Source: a virus. From it: a DNA stretch of 21,817 nt. The stretch's first letter is position 1, and the number at the start of each line of letters is the position of its first letter. The notes beneath the pieces are model-generated. The model did not search any database and had not been told where the DNA came from. It saw only the letters and a list, made by a program, of their open reading frames with translations. Made by a program: the position numbers and the translations under genes. Below, piece after piece: positions 13,277-21,518 of this stretch. The stretch is from positions 1 through 21,817 of IMG/VR virus record IMGVR_UViG_3300037164_000069; one strand, given 5' to 3'.

Positions 13277-13666
13277 GTGCAACAGATTCGGGGCAGAACG
13301 TACGCCGACAGGCTGGCCTCGTACCGGGCGGGCGAGGCGGCCAAGAAAAAACACGTACAGGCTCGCGAGGAGGCCAGGAAGCAACGCGCGCTTATGGCCC
13401 GTGCGGCGGCCGAACGTTCCCCCGACGGTACCGCGGCGCGCGTGTCGCGCAGAGAGCGCCGATCGGGCGAACAGCGGAGGCGGGAAGAGCTGGATGCGTA
13501 CCTGCTCGACCGAAGATCGGACCGCGAATGGGAGCGCAAATTCCGGCGGCTGCGCGCGGACGAACCCGAGCCGCGCAGCCCTGTGGGAAGTAGCTGGCCG
13601 GCGTTCGAGGCGGCCATCCGAAAGTGGGGGCCGCCCAATACGGTACGGAAAATCTGGAGCTACTGA
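13277..13666 (+). CDS. Basic coiled-coil-like protein, 129 aa
   Basis: GTG at 13277, 6 bases after the previous stop, with a weak GGAGT upstream. Very rich in Arg, Lys, Glu and Ala, forming long helices (LASYRAGEAAKKKHVQAREE, then SGEQRRREELDAYLLDRRSD) and ending in the less charged SSWPAFEAAIRKWGPPNTV. It may bind DNA or assemble with other head proteins. No known family; a capsid or scaffold accessory is possible from position. Confidence 0.6.
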   Translation: MQQIRGRTYADRLASYRAGEAAKKKHVQAREEARKQRALMARAAAERSPDGTAARVSRRERRSGEQRRREELDAYLLDRRSDREWERKFRRLRADEPEPRSPVGSSWPAFEAAIRKWGPPNTVRKIWSY

Positions 13667-13684
13667 GGCGGGGGAGGTTAGGCG

Positions 13685-13891
13685 ATGTTTTACATTCGAT
13701 ACCTGGCCAGGTGCTGTGCGTGCGAGGCGGAACGGGTCCAAATGGACCTTAAGCTCAACGACGAATGCAGCCGCTTCTATACGCCCTCTCTGCCACTCGG
13801 CTGGACGCAGGATCATTGCGGCCGGCTCTACTGCCAGGACCATGTGGTAGTCCTGACGTGCACGGTAGACGGCAGGCCGGTGGTGCGATGA
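13685..13891 (+). CDS. Small Cys/His-containing protein, 68 aa
   Basis: ATG at 13685 follows GGGGGAGG at a good distance. Contains Cys10, Cys11 and Cys13 (ARCCACE), Cys28, a DHC-x-x-x-x-C-x-D-H stretch (DHCGRLYCQDH) and Cys59, enough ligands for one zinc site. Its stop overlaps the next gene's start as ATGA. The neighbouring gene is also a cysteine protein, so the two may act together. Function is unknown. Confidence 0.65.
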   Translation: MFYIRYLARCCACEAERVQMDLKLNDECSRFYTPSLPLGWTQDHCGRLYCQDHVVVLTCTVDGRPVVR

Positions 13892-14241
13892 CTGCGGCGC
13901 CCCGGGTTGTCAGCGTGCGGTGCTCGTGGTGCTCAAAGCAGCGGCCCGAGTTCCGCGTACACCGGCTTACCTCAGGCCAGGCGCTCTGCGATTACTGCCT
14001 GGAGTGGCATTTGGCCGCTCTCGAGGTGCTGAGCGGCGGGGTCCCGGCGGGATGCCAGCAATGCGGCGCGGATTGGGCCCGGCTGCGCGCAGCGGCGCCA
14101 GGTGTCGAGGTCAGAATGTATGTGGTGCCCAAGGATGGCATCTATCAACTGCTTTGCGCGTGCTGCGTGCGGCCCTACGTCGGGAAGCGCGCGGACTTGT
14201 ACGCAGGCACTAGATTCGGAAAGGAAACTCTCAAACTATGA
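13888..14241 (+). CDS. Double zinc-ribbon-like protein, 117 aa
   Basis: The start is ATG at 13888, overlapping the previous stop; a longer frame to 13765 is not needed. Four CxxC pairs are visible: CSWC and CDYC in the first 35 residues, then CQQC and CACC in the second half, compatible with two zinc ribbons. Between them is a strand pair (VEVRMYVVPKDGIYQLLC). The stop overlaps the scaffold start (ATGA). Zinc-ribbon proteins inside head operons are uncommon; the role is unknown. Confidence 0.7.
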   Translation: MTAAPRVVSVRCSWCSKQRPEFRVHRLTSGQALCDYCLEWHLAALEVLSGGVPAGCQQCGADWARLRAAAPGVEVRMYVVPKDGIYQLLCACCVRPYVGKRADLYAGTRFGKETLKL

Positions 14242-15062
14242 ATGACCCAGTCTCTCCGGTCGAAACGACCGTCAGCGGCGATCACGCCCCCGCGGCGGCG
14301 GTGGGAACTCAACCGGGGGCGCCGGCCGCCGAAGGGCAGGACCTTACAGCACTGCGCGCGCAGCTCGACACGCTGAAAGCGCAGATCGCAGAGCAACAGC
14401 GCACAACCGAGTACTGGTACCGCGAGGCCAAGAACCGCGGCGAGCAGCCGGCCGCGGCGACCGCGCAAGTTCCCCAGGCGGGCGACGACGTGGACTTGCT
14501 GGAAGTGGTGACGACACAGGGAGCCAAGGGGCTGGACAAGGTCATCAGCGACCGCGGTTACGTGCGCAAGACGGACGTGGAAGCCATGATCGAGACGCGC
14601 GCCGCGCAGATGACGAAGGAAGTGGAGCTAGTGGGGCGCTTCCCGGACCTCAAGAACCAGCAGTCGGATTTCTTCAAGGAGACGGCGCGGGCGTACGGAG
14701 AGTTCAAGAACCAGGGCGTGCCGCAGCATCTGGCGATGGAGATGGCGGCCGAGCGCGTCGCCTTAGTTTTTATGGAGGCGGGCAAGCTGAAGACGCGATC
14801 GCAGGCATCGGAAGAAACCGCGGCGACGCGCGAGGCCACGCGCAGGGCGCGGGCCGCGGCGCAGGAGGGCGACAGAGGGAACCGTGCACCGGGCGCGGGC
14901 GAGGCCGACGACGGAGAACTCTCCCCCGAACAGCAAAAGATAGCGCTCAGTATGCTGCTAGGGATGCCAGGCGCCGACGGCAAGCCGATGAACCGGGAGC
15001 AGGCCCTAGAGGCCTACAGGACACGCGCCAGGAAGGGCGTGGCGATGAGGGGAGTGAGGTAA
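14238..15062 (+). CDS. Scaffolding-like protein, 274 aa
   Basis: Sits between portal and capsid, where scaffolds normally lie, and is coupled to the preceding gene (ATGA). The start is Pro/Ala-rich and disordered, then a coiled coil at about 38-65 (LTALRAQLDTLKAQIAEQQR and TEYWYREAKNR), a middle helical region (RGYVRKTDVEAMIETRAAQM), and an Arg/Ala/Glu-rich tail ending in a basic patch (RTRARKGVAMRGVR). Scaffolds typically use coiled coils plus a basic C-terminal helix to bind the coat protein, so the layout fits. No protease motif is seen. Confidence rests on position and composition. Confidence 0.6.
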   Translation: MNDPVSPVETTVSGDHAPAAAVGTQPGAPAAEGQDLTALRAQLDTLKAQIAEQQRTTEYWYREAKNRGEQPAAATAQVPQAGDDVDLLEVVTTQGAKGLDKVISDRGYVRKTDVEAMIETRAAQMTKEVELVGRFPDLKNQQSDFFKETARAYGEFKNQGVPQHLAMEMAAERVALVFMEAGKLKTRSQASEETAATREATRRARAAAQEGDRGNRAPGAGEADDGELSPEQQKIALSMLLGMPGADGKPMNREQALEAYRTRARKGVAMRGVR

Positions 15063-15066
15063 GGCG

Positions 15067-16002
15067 ATGCCTAACAAGCGAACGGCCCCGGCGGTGGACC
15101 CGGCCGATGCAATGAATCGGCAGGTGCTGGCCGAGAGGCAGAAGCGAGTCGACGCCAAACGCAAGCAAGAGGAGCGGACGGCGGCGGCGGTAGATCAGAT
15201 GGCCGCGGACCTGGCCCCGCACAGCGCACCGGCGAGCGCGGCCGAGCTGCTCACGGACGAGTGGGACCGCGGAGTCTTCGGCGAGGCGTTGCCCACGATC
15301 ACCCGGAAGGTGTACGGCCCGGACCCGCTTTTGGAAGGGTGTCCGGAATTTCGAGACCGGCTGGAGCAGAACGGCCTGGCGGAGTATGCGAACGCCACCG
15401 CGGAAGCAATCCGGAGCAAGGGATCGAGCGCCGTTCCCGACCCGGTAATGCGCAAGGGGCTGAAGAAAGCAATCGACCGTTTTGGGGTAGAAGCCGTGGC
15501 GCAGGCGTTCCGCGACCGGGTCATGAAGATCCCGGTACGCGAGTACGAAGTGGAAGTGGAGCGCGAGGACACGGTTCAACTCGCCGATCCGATGCGGGAC
15601 GCGGTGGAGCGCTACGGGCGCCCGGGGATGAGGGCGAAGTTCCTCTCCGAGCGGTGCATGGGGGCGCTGGGGATGCGCGGCTACGAGATCGCGAAGAACG
15701 AACGCGGGGATCCGGTGAAGGTTGGAACGCTGATTATGGGCGAGATCCCGGAGCGTTGGGCGCAAGAGCGGCTCGCCAGGTACGCGGGCGAGAGCGAAGC
15801 GGCGCTGCGCGAAATGGAAGACGGCTACATGGACGCGCAGGACCGGCTGCTGCGCGCCGCCGGCGCCGCGGGCGTGCCCGTAGCGGGATCCCGGCCGCTG
15901 GCTCCGGACGAGTCGATGCTGGCCACTGCGACCGAGAGCGAGAACTACCTCGGGCAGGCAAGGGCGGGCGGCCTGCGATTCGAGCGCGAGAACGGAGCGT
16001 AA
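15067..16002 (+). CDS. Phage protein of unknown function, 311 aa
   Basis: ATG at 15067 follows GAGGTAAGG. The N-terminus is charged and helical (VLAERQKRVDAKRKQEERT); the centre has KKAIDRFGVEAVAQAFRDRV and a strand-like EYEVEVERED. The C-terminal part includes REMEDGYMDAQDRLLRAA and a Ser/Glu-rich end. It lies between the scaffold and decoration genes, so it is probably a head protein or assembly factor. No catalytic motif is visible and no family is recognised. Confidence 0.6.
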   Translation: MPNKRTAPAVDPADAMNRQVLAERQKRVDAKRKQEERTAAAVDQMAADLAPHSAPASAAELLTDEWDRGVFGEALPTITRKVYGPDPLLEGCPEFRDRLEQNGLAEYANATAEAIRSKGSSAVPDPVMRKGLKKAIDRFGVEAVAQAFRDRVMKIPVREYEVEVEREDTVQLADPMRDAVERYGRPGMRAKFLSERCMGALGMRGYEIAKNERGDPVKVGTLIMGEIPERWAQERLARYAGESEAALREMEDGYMDAQDRLLRAAGAAGVPVAGSRPLAPDESMLATATESENYLGQARAGGLRFERENGA

Positions 16003-16067
16003 GTTCGCTCGAAATGTCGAATGCAATGTTAGCGGGCGCAGATCCGCGCTGATGGAGGGGTGAGCGA

Positions 16068-16640
16068 GTGGCAAACAACAACAGTCCTTTTGGGTTCCGG
16101 CCGACGATTCGGGCGGGCGGCGCGCCGTTTTCGGTGACCGAGTACGGCAAACCGTCCGGCGACAGCCACGCAATTTTCATGTTCGACCTGGCGATATACA
16201 ACACCTCGGAGTCGATGGCGCTGCCGGAGAGCCCGCAGGGTTACAACCTGCCGAACGCGCAGACCGCTTACCAGGCGACGGCGGGCACCTCGCTGTACCT
16301 GGGCGCCAGCCTGGCCTACGGGGCGGCGTCCACGGCCTCGGTCCACCCGGTAACGGACGAAATCGACGTGATCTACCTGGCACAGTGCAAGACCGGCACG
16401 ACGATTTCGACGTCCTCGCACGTGGGATTGAACGCGAACATCTCGCTGACGACGGCGGGCAGCACGGTGACCAAGCAGAGCGGCCTGGCGGTGGACGGCG
16501 GCACCATCAACACCACCAGCACGCTCGACCTGAACATTCTGAAGGTGGCAATGATTTCGCCGAACGCGGAAGGCGATAGCGCGATTCTGGAAGTGCGCAT
16601 CAACAAGCACCAGTTCGCCCAGGGTACGGCCGGGGCGTAG
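16068..16640 (+). CDS. Capsid decoration-like virion protein, 190 aa
   Basis: GTG at 16068 follows GGAGG about 10 bases upstream. It opens with MANNNSPFGFRPTIRAGGAP, a style typical of head-associated phage proteins encoded next to the major capsid gene. The rest is beta-rich with many Ser, Thr, Gly and Ala residues (TTAGSTVTKQSGLAV, NTTSTLDLNILKVAMI). Length and position directly before the capsid gene suit a decoration or stabilisation protein. It is not a protease. The assignment rests on pattern memory and context. Confidence 0.65.
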   Translation: MANNNSPFGFRPTIRAGGAPFSVTEYGKPSGDSHAIFMFDLAIYNTSESMALPESPQGYNLPNAQTAYQATAGTSLYLGASLAYGAASTASVHPVTDEIDVIYLAQCKTGTTISTSSHVGLNANISLTTAGSTVTKQSGLAVDGGTINTTSTLDLNILKVAMISPNAEGDSAILEVRINKHQFAQGTAGA

Positions 16641-16736
16641 TAGTCGGGGTTTCGGCGGCAACCGGACGGGCGGCCGTCGGAAGGGTAGGCGGCGGGCAAA
16701 GTACCCGCCCCACCCTAAGAATTCGGGGGGGCGACA

Positions 16737-17657
16737 GTGTTCATTCGGACAATTTTTCCGGACCTCTTCTTGCAGTCGATGCTGCCTGCGATCGACGAAG
16801 TGGTCATGACGAAGTACAGCCGGTATCCGGACGAGTTCAGCGAGGTCTTCCGCGTGGAAAGCTCGACGCGGTCAATCGAGCAGACCACGGAAGTGACCGG
16901 CTTCGGCCAGATGGCGGTGATCCCGGAAGGCGATACCACCAGATACGACGAGGCGCTGCCGGGCTTCAATAAAACCTACATCCACGGCCAGTACGGCCTG
17001 GGATTCAAGGTCACCAAGGTGGCCATGGACGACGACAAGTTCGGCGTGGTGCGCAAGCTCGCCACCGAGCTGGGCCGATCGGCGAAGGAAACCAAGGAAG
17101 TAACCGCGGCCAACGTGTTCAACACCGGTTTCACGTCTTCGACGGGGCCGGACGGCACGACGCTGTTCAGCACGGCGCACCCGCTCATCGGCGGCGGAAC
17201 GCAGACAAACCGGCTGAGCTACGCCACGGATCCGGACGTGACGAGCATTCAGCTCGCGCTGAAGGATATGCGGAAGACGGTCGACCACCGCGGGAAGCGG
17301 CTGCGCATCCCGCCGAAGAAAGCGATTTTCCCACCCGAGCTCGAGTTCATCGGCGCCGAATTGCTGGGCGGCAGCGACCGGGCCGACACCGCGAACCGCA
17401 CGATCAACGCCTTCAAACGGCGCTCGGGGATGCCGAGCTTCGACTCGTGGATGGTGTGGGACTATCTCACCAACCCGGACGCCTGGTTCCTGGAGGCGGA
17501 GAAGGAAGACACCGAGCTGCGGTACTACGACCGCGAGGCGTTCAACACGGTCCACGACATCGACTTCGACTCGAGGTCGGTGAAAACGGCCGGCTGGATG
17601 AGATTCTCGGTCGGCTACAACGGCTTCTACGGGATCTACGGGATTCCGTCCAGCTAG
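16737..17657 (+). CDS. Major capsid protein, 306 aa
   Basis: The main shell protein, of the HK97-fold coat class, with features recalling the Mu gpT-type family. GTG at 16737 follows a G-rich run at a plausible ribosome distance, after a 96-base gap. Sequence marks are an N-terminal helix region (MFIRTIFPDLFLQSMLPAID), RYPDEFSEVFRVESSTRSIE, the GLGFKVTKVAMDDDKFG segment, LFSTAHPLIGGGTQTN with the Mu-like STAHP, and a C-terminal NPDAWFLEAEKEDTELRYYD. Position after scaffold and decoration genes fits. A separate capsid protease was not seen. Confidence 0.85.
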   Translation: MFIRTIFPDLFLQSMLPAIDEVVMTKYSRYPDEFSEVFRVESSTRSIEQTTEVTGFGQMAVIPEGDTTRYDEALPGFNKTYIHGQYGLGFKVTKVAMDDDKFGVVRKLATELGRSAKETKEVTAANVFNTGFTSSTGPDGTTLFSTAHPLIGGGTQTNRLSYATDPDVTSIQLALKDMRKTVDHRGKRLRIPPKKAIFPPELEFIGAELLGGSDRADTANRTINAFKRRSGMPSFDSWMVWDYLTNPDAWFLEAEKEDTELRYYDREAFNTVHDIDFDSRSVKTAGWMRFSVGYNGFYGIYGIPSS

Positions 17658-17666
17658 GGGGTTCGC

Positions 17667-18335
17667 ATGGCGTTGCTACCGAACGACACACCGAAGCGGA
17701 CGCGGCTGCGTCTGCTGGACATCGTCCCCCGGGGAGCGATGGGGGCGGGGAACGAGCCGCACGTGGGCGCGGGGGGCGACGAAGCGCTGATTATCCGCGT
17801 GCCCTCGACGCAGAGCGTTCCAGCGGTGCGGATCCGCCGGCAGACGGCAAATGCCGCTCCGACCGAGCTTTTCGACATCGACCAGGCCGGCAATATATCG
17901 GTACTGAGCGGAGTCGCCATGACCACCCAGGTGGCCCAGGTGCCTCTCACGGCGGCCAACCTGATCGCCATGTATGCGACGCCGGTGGTCATTCTGGGGG
18001 CGCCCGGCTCGGGCTTGGCAATCGTGGTTTACGAGATCCTGCTCGAGCTTAAGACCACGGCGACACAGTTCACCAGCGGCGGCGCGGTGCAGTTCCAGTT
18101 TGGGAACACGGCGAACGCCGGAGGCACGGCCGTTCACGCCGGCACGGTCCCGGCGAGCGTGGTGAACGCGGGGGCGGGCACGACCCTGACGGCGCTGTGG
18201 CCGGCCAGTGGATCGAATGGGCTGACGGTTCCGGCGAACACCGGGATCTACGTTTCGAACGCCAGCGGCGCGTTTGCCACCGGCACGGGCACGGCGATCG
18301 CGTACGTGGAGTACGGCATTCTGACGCTCGGGTAA
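17667..18335 (+). CDS. Beta-rich virion-type protein, 222 aa
   Basis: ATG at 17667 follows AGGGGG. After a basic start comes a strand region and then VAQVPLTAANLIAMYATPVV, a segment recurring in phage structural proteins (LTAANLIAMxxTPVxxxxAPG). The second half is rich in Gly, Ala, Thr and Ser with repeated short strands (GGAVQFQFGNTANAGGTAVH). No signal peptide. Probably a decoration, head-fibre or joining protein following the capsid. One of three consecutive proteins of this style. Confidence 0.65.
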   Translation: MALLPNDTPKRTRLRLLDIVPRGAMGAGNEPHVGAGGDEALIIRVPSTQSVPAVRIRRQTANAAPTELFDIDQAGNISVLSGVAMTTQVAQVPLTAANLIAMYATPVVILGAPGSGLAIVVYEILLELKTTATQFTSGGAVQFQFGNTANAGGTAVHAGTVPASVVNAGAGTTLTALWPASGSNGLTVPANTGIYVSNASGAFATGTGTAIAYVEYGILTLG

Positions 18336-18339
18336 GACC

Positions 18340-18729
18340 ATGGCCTTGGGGATCAAGACATCCCGGACGCTGCTCAACAGCGCAACGCGAGCGGCGAATA
18401 CCGCGACGGCGGCTCAGACCGACGCCGACTGCTCGGCACTGCGCTTATATCTGAACGTGAGCGCGGCCAGCGGGTCGGGCGGAATCCTGCCGATAATCCG
18501 CGGTTACGACCGGGTGAGCGGGAATTCGGTGGAGTTGACTACCGGGGGCGTTTACGCGGTGACGCAGGTCGGGACGTACGCGTTCGAGATGAGCTACCAC
18601 CCGAGCGACGCCTTCGGAAACGTGCGGGAGGCGGTAAGCCGCGCGGTTCCCTATCAATGGGACGTGGTTGTGAAGCACTTCGACGGGTCGAATTACGCGT
18701 ATTCCCTGTCGGCGGACATTTTGAAGTGA
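18340..18729 (+). CDS. Small beta-rich virion-type protein, 129 aa
   Basis: ATG at 18340, five bases after the previous stop, with a weak GGGTAAG site. The sequence LRLYLNVSAASGSGGILPII then GYDRVSGNSVELT fits a beta-sandwich repeat seen in phage virion proteins (LNVTAASGTGG..V.I.G.D..SG). It is short and lacks catalytic residues. It likely works with the neighbouring proteins at the capsid or neck. Confidence 0.65.
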   Translation: MALGIKTSRTLLNSATRAANTATAAQTDADCSALRLYLNVSAASGSGGILPIIRGYDRVSGNSVELTTGGVYAVTQVGTYAFEMSYHPSDAFGNVREAVSRAVPYQWDVVVKHFDGSNYAYSLSADILK

Positions 18730-18742
18730 AGGAGAATTTGCG

Positions 18743-19393
18743 ATGTTTCCACCTGCGAGGGTAGGTCCTCAGATTTGCGCAGACGGCGTTCCGGTTCCGG
18801 AGCGGGCCAGCAAGGACGGCTCGATCGTGGGACTCAATGCGCACGGCTTTTACCAGGAGCCGGTGTACCGCGGCAACGTGTTCAGCCTGACGCTGGCCGC
18901 CACCACGGGCGGCGTAGCGGCGGGAAACATCGTCTCCGCGGCGGCGGCGGCGGCGACGCAGTTCGCGCTGTTCAACCCGGCCGCATCGGGAAAACTGCTG
19001 GTTCTGTTGCGCTTCCGGCTTGGCATCATATCGGGGACGCCGGGCGCCGGTCCCGTCTTTCACGGCTACATCCCCAACGTGCCCACCGCGACCGCTACGG
19101 GCACGATCCTCAACAACATGCTGTCGAGCGGGGCGTCGTCGGTGGCCAGGAGCTACGCCACGGGAACTACCGGCACCACCCTGACGGCGGGGGCGGCTCC
19201 GGTAACTCACATGCTGGCCAATTTCAGTTCAACCGCCACCGCACAGGCCTCGCCCTACCTGGTGACGGCCGACGACGTGCTCGACGGGCAGCTCGTCGTG
19301 GCACAGGGAGCCGGATGGCTGCCGCTGTGGGGAGCCGCCGGCAGCTCGCTGCTCTGCGGCTACTCCATCACCTGGGAAGAGATCCCCGCCTAA
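18743..19393 (+). CDS. Beta-rich virion-type protein, 216 aa
   Basis: ATG at 18743 with a strong AAGGAG upstream. The start FPPARVGPQICADGVPVPER is followed by alternating strands and Gly/Thr/Ala-rich loops (GNIVSAAAAAATQFALFNPA, SYATGTTGTTLTAGAAPVTH) and a Trp-rich end (GWLPLWGAAGSSLLCGYSIT). A short GCG run encodes the polyalanine. Similar in style to the two genes before it and possibly related by duplication, though this needs alignment. Probably structural. Confidence 0.6.
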   Translation: MFPPARVGPQICADGVPVPERASKDGSIVGLNAHGFYQEPVYRGNVFSLTLAATTGGVAAGNIVSAAAAAATQFALFNPAASGKLLVLLRFRLGIISGTPGAGPVFHGYIPNVPTATATGTILNNMLSSGASSVARSYATGTTGTTLTAGAAPVTHMLANFSSTATAQASPYLVTADDVLDGQLVVAQGAGWLPLWGAAGSSLLCGYSITWEEIPA

Positions 19394-19426
19394 GACCGCG
19401 GGACTCCGCCGAGAGCGAGGTTCTAC

Positions 19427-20533
19427 GTGACACGACCGGGTAGGTTCGCGGCGGCACTGCTGGCGATCACCGCGGGGCTGAGCGCGCAAGCGCTGCAATA
19501 CCCTGCACAGCCGGCCAATCCGTCGGGGCAGGTGTCGGTCACCACGTCGTGGTTGTACTGGAACAAGATGCACTACGCCGGCACCTGGTCGGCGACAACC
19601 GTCTACAACTCGCAGGACCTGGTGATTTACGGCGGGGCGCCTTACGTCAGTCTGGAGACGAGCAACCTGGATAACAACCCGGCGTCGGCGGGGCTCTGGT
19701 GGGTGGCGCTGCCAGGGGGCAGCGGTGGCGCGGGAGCGGTATCGAGCGTGTTCGGGCGGGCCGGCGCGGTGGCCGCGGCGGGCGGCGACTACACGGCGGC
19801 ACAGGTGACCAACGCGGTGAGCGCCGCGGGCAGCTACACGGACCCAAGCTGGCTGACTCTGACGGCGGCGGGCGGCCGGATTAGCGGCTTTCAGACTACC
19901 ATCTCGGGAGCACCCGGGAGCTGGCCGAGTTTTGCGGCGTCGGCGACAACCGACACCACCAACGCCGGCAACATCGGCAGCGGCACATTACCGCACGCGC
20001 GGTTACCGGCGCTGCAATCGGGGGACATCCCGAGCAACGCAGCCAATACGTCGGGGAGCGCGGGCAGCCTCTCGGGCACCATCTCGCAGGGTGCGGTGTA
20101 CGCCGGGCCGGCGTCGGGGGGATCGGGTGCGGCCTCCTGGCGCGCCCTGGTGCCAACCGATCTACCGGCTACCGAGGCTCCCGCGTTTATCATCTGCACA
20201 ACGGCCGGCTGCCTCGCCGAGCAGACCTTCACGAGTTATTTTGTCGGCAATCCGAACGGAGTGACGTTCGACGAATGCGGCCTGTCGCTGCAAACGATGC
20301 CGACGGTGCAGTCGGTGATCGTCGACATTCAGACGGCCGCGGGGGTGTCCATCTTCGGCGCCAGCAAGTTAGTGGTGGCAACGACGGACACGCCGGGCGT
20401 AGCAAACTTTCAGGCGACCTTCGCCAACTCCCCGCAGACGGCCGCAAAAGGCGCGGAATTCTTCGCGACGGTGCTGCAGAGCGACACCGGCGGAGTGGCG
20501 CAGGGCGGCTACATCCGGTGCCGGGTACACTGA
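19427..20533 (+). CDS. Fibre-like protein with a signal-peptide-like start and a carbohydrate-binding-like segment, 368 aa
   Basis: GTG at 19427 with GAGG upstream. Residues 1-22 (basic residues, hydrophobic Ala/Leu core, AQA motif) look like a Sec signal peptide, unusual for a virion protein. Residues about 50-75 (YAGTWSATTVYNSQDLVIY and GAPYVS) resemble the chitin-binding-like family V/XII module in phage fibres. VSSVFGRAGAVAAAGGDYTA is a motif frequent in fibre proteins, followed by a Gly/Ser/Thr/Ala-rich shaft and a beta-rich C-terminus with two cysteines (ICTTAGCLAEQTF). It probably binds cell-surface sugars. Alternatively it is a secreted host-modifying protein. Confidence 0.7.
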   Translation: MTRPGRFAAALLAITAGLSAQALQYPAQPANPSGQVSVTTSWLYWNKMHYAGTWSATTVYNSQDLVIYGGAPYVSLETSNLDNNPASAGLWWVALPGGSGGAGAVSSVFGRAGAVAAAGGDYTAAQVTNAVSAAGSYTDPSWLTLTAAGGRISGFQTTISGAPGSWPSFAASATTDTTNAGNIGSGTLPHARLPALQSGDIPSNAANTSGSAGSLSGTISQGAVYAGPASGGSGAASWRALVPTDLPATEAPAFIICTTAGCLAEQTFTSYFVGNPNGVTFDECGLSLQTMPTVQSVIVDIQTAAGVSIFGASKLVVATTDTPGVANFQATFANSPQTAAKGAEFFATVLQSDTGGVAQGGYIRCRVH

Positions 20534-20534
20534 C

Positions 20535-21512
20535 ATGACCTGGGGCCAACTGCGATTCCAGCTACAGACGGGGGCGCCGGGCGTGCCGGCGGATCTCCTC
20601 GACGAGTTTTTGAACACGACCTACGAGGCGGTGCTCGAGGCCACCGACTGGCAGGGGCTGAAGTATCACTGCGCGGTGCAGACGCTGGCGGCGTACCAAT
20701 CGGCCACCGACACGGTCACCCTGACGGTGGGACAAACCGGGGTGACGGGGCTGGGCACGAACTGGGGCAGCAGCCAGAGCGGGCTGAAGTTTTACCGCCC
20801 GGGCGACACGCCGACCTACGTGTTCACACAGACGGGAGCTACGACGGCGACGCTGGACCGGCCATACGAAGGCAACGGCATCGACGCGGCGGGCACGGTC
20901 TACCTCGGCGCGGCTTACGTCCTGATGCAGAACGTGTACGCGCTTCCCTCCGACGTGCGAACGGTAGTGTCGGTGCTCGACCCGATGACCGGTTTCCCGC
21001 TGCAGCCGTTCTCGCAGGACCGGCTGGACCAGTCGGCCGGGCCGCGGACCCTGGTGCAGGATCCGGTGAGTTACGCCATCACGGACGATTCCGGCGAGAG
21101 CGGCGGCGCGGTGGTACACCAGATCGAGTTTTTCCCGCCGCCCGTGCACGCGCGAGCCATGAGCGTGGAGTACGTCCACGCGGCGCTGGCGTTCGACGGG
21201 GCGTCGACGCAAACCTCGCCGCTCCCGTTCGTCTCGACCGGCGTTTTGCTGGACGGAGCGCGGGCGAAGGTGGCGCGGCACCTGGCGGGCAGCGCCGAGG
21301 CGCCCGCGGCGGCCGCAGGGTACTCGGTGCAAGCCAATTCCTACGAGGCTCTTTTCCAGCTTGGACTGCGGCGCATGCTACTGCTCGAACACAGCCAGAA
21401 GCGCCTGAAAGCGACGATGCGGATGGCGGACCGGTTCGTGCGGCACCGGATGGCCAGGGCGGCGCGCGGACGAAACAATAACTGGGGTCCCGGGATGGGC
21501 GGCCCGAACTAG
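20535..21512 (+). CDS. Neck/adaptor-like protein, 325 aa
   Basis: ATG at 20535, one base after the previous stop; ribosome site weak. The N-terminal helices (LLDEFLNTTYEAVLEATDWQ) match phage adaptor (head-tail connector) proteins of the gp4-like type, where a helical bundle binds the portal. The middle is beta-rich with GTNWGSSQSGLKFYRPGDTP and YEGNGIDAAGTVYLG. The C-terminal tail is basic (HRMARAARGRNNN). Adaptor genes normally follow portal and capsid genes, as here. Not verified by profile. Confidence 0.7.
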   Translation: MTWGQLRFQLQTGAPGVPADLLDEFLNTTYEAVLEATDWQGLKYHCAVQTLAAYQSATDTVTLTVGQTGVTGLGTNWGSSQSGLKFYRPGDTPTYVFTQTGATTATLDRPYEGNGIDAAGTVYLGAAYVLMQNVYALPSDVRTVVSVLDPMTGFPLQPFSQDRLDQSAGPRTLVQDPVSYAITDDSGESGGAVVHQIEFFPPPVHARAMSVEYVHAALAFDGASTQTSPLPFVSTGVLLDGARAKVARHLAGSAEAPAAAAGYSVQANSYEALFQLGLRRMLLLEHSQKRLKATMRMADRFVRHRMARAARGRNNNWGPGMGGPN

Positions 21513-21518
21513 GACGCC

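Noticed and set aside
13009-13593. 194-codon plus-strand frame covering two small genes
   Set aside because: Arg/Gly-rich shadow; the two smaller frames have plausible protein composition and neat spacing.
16641-16736. GGCGGG/CCCGCC inverted repeat before the capsid gene, considered as a terminator
   Set aside because: Short stem, no T-tract, and strong downstream expression of the capsid gene is expected; probably chance in GC-rich DNA.
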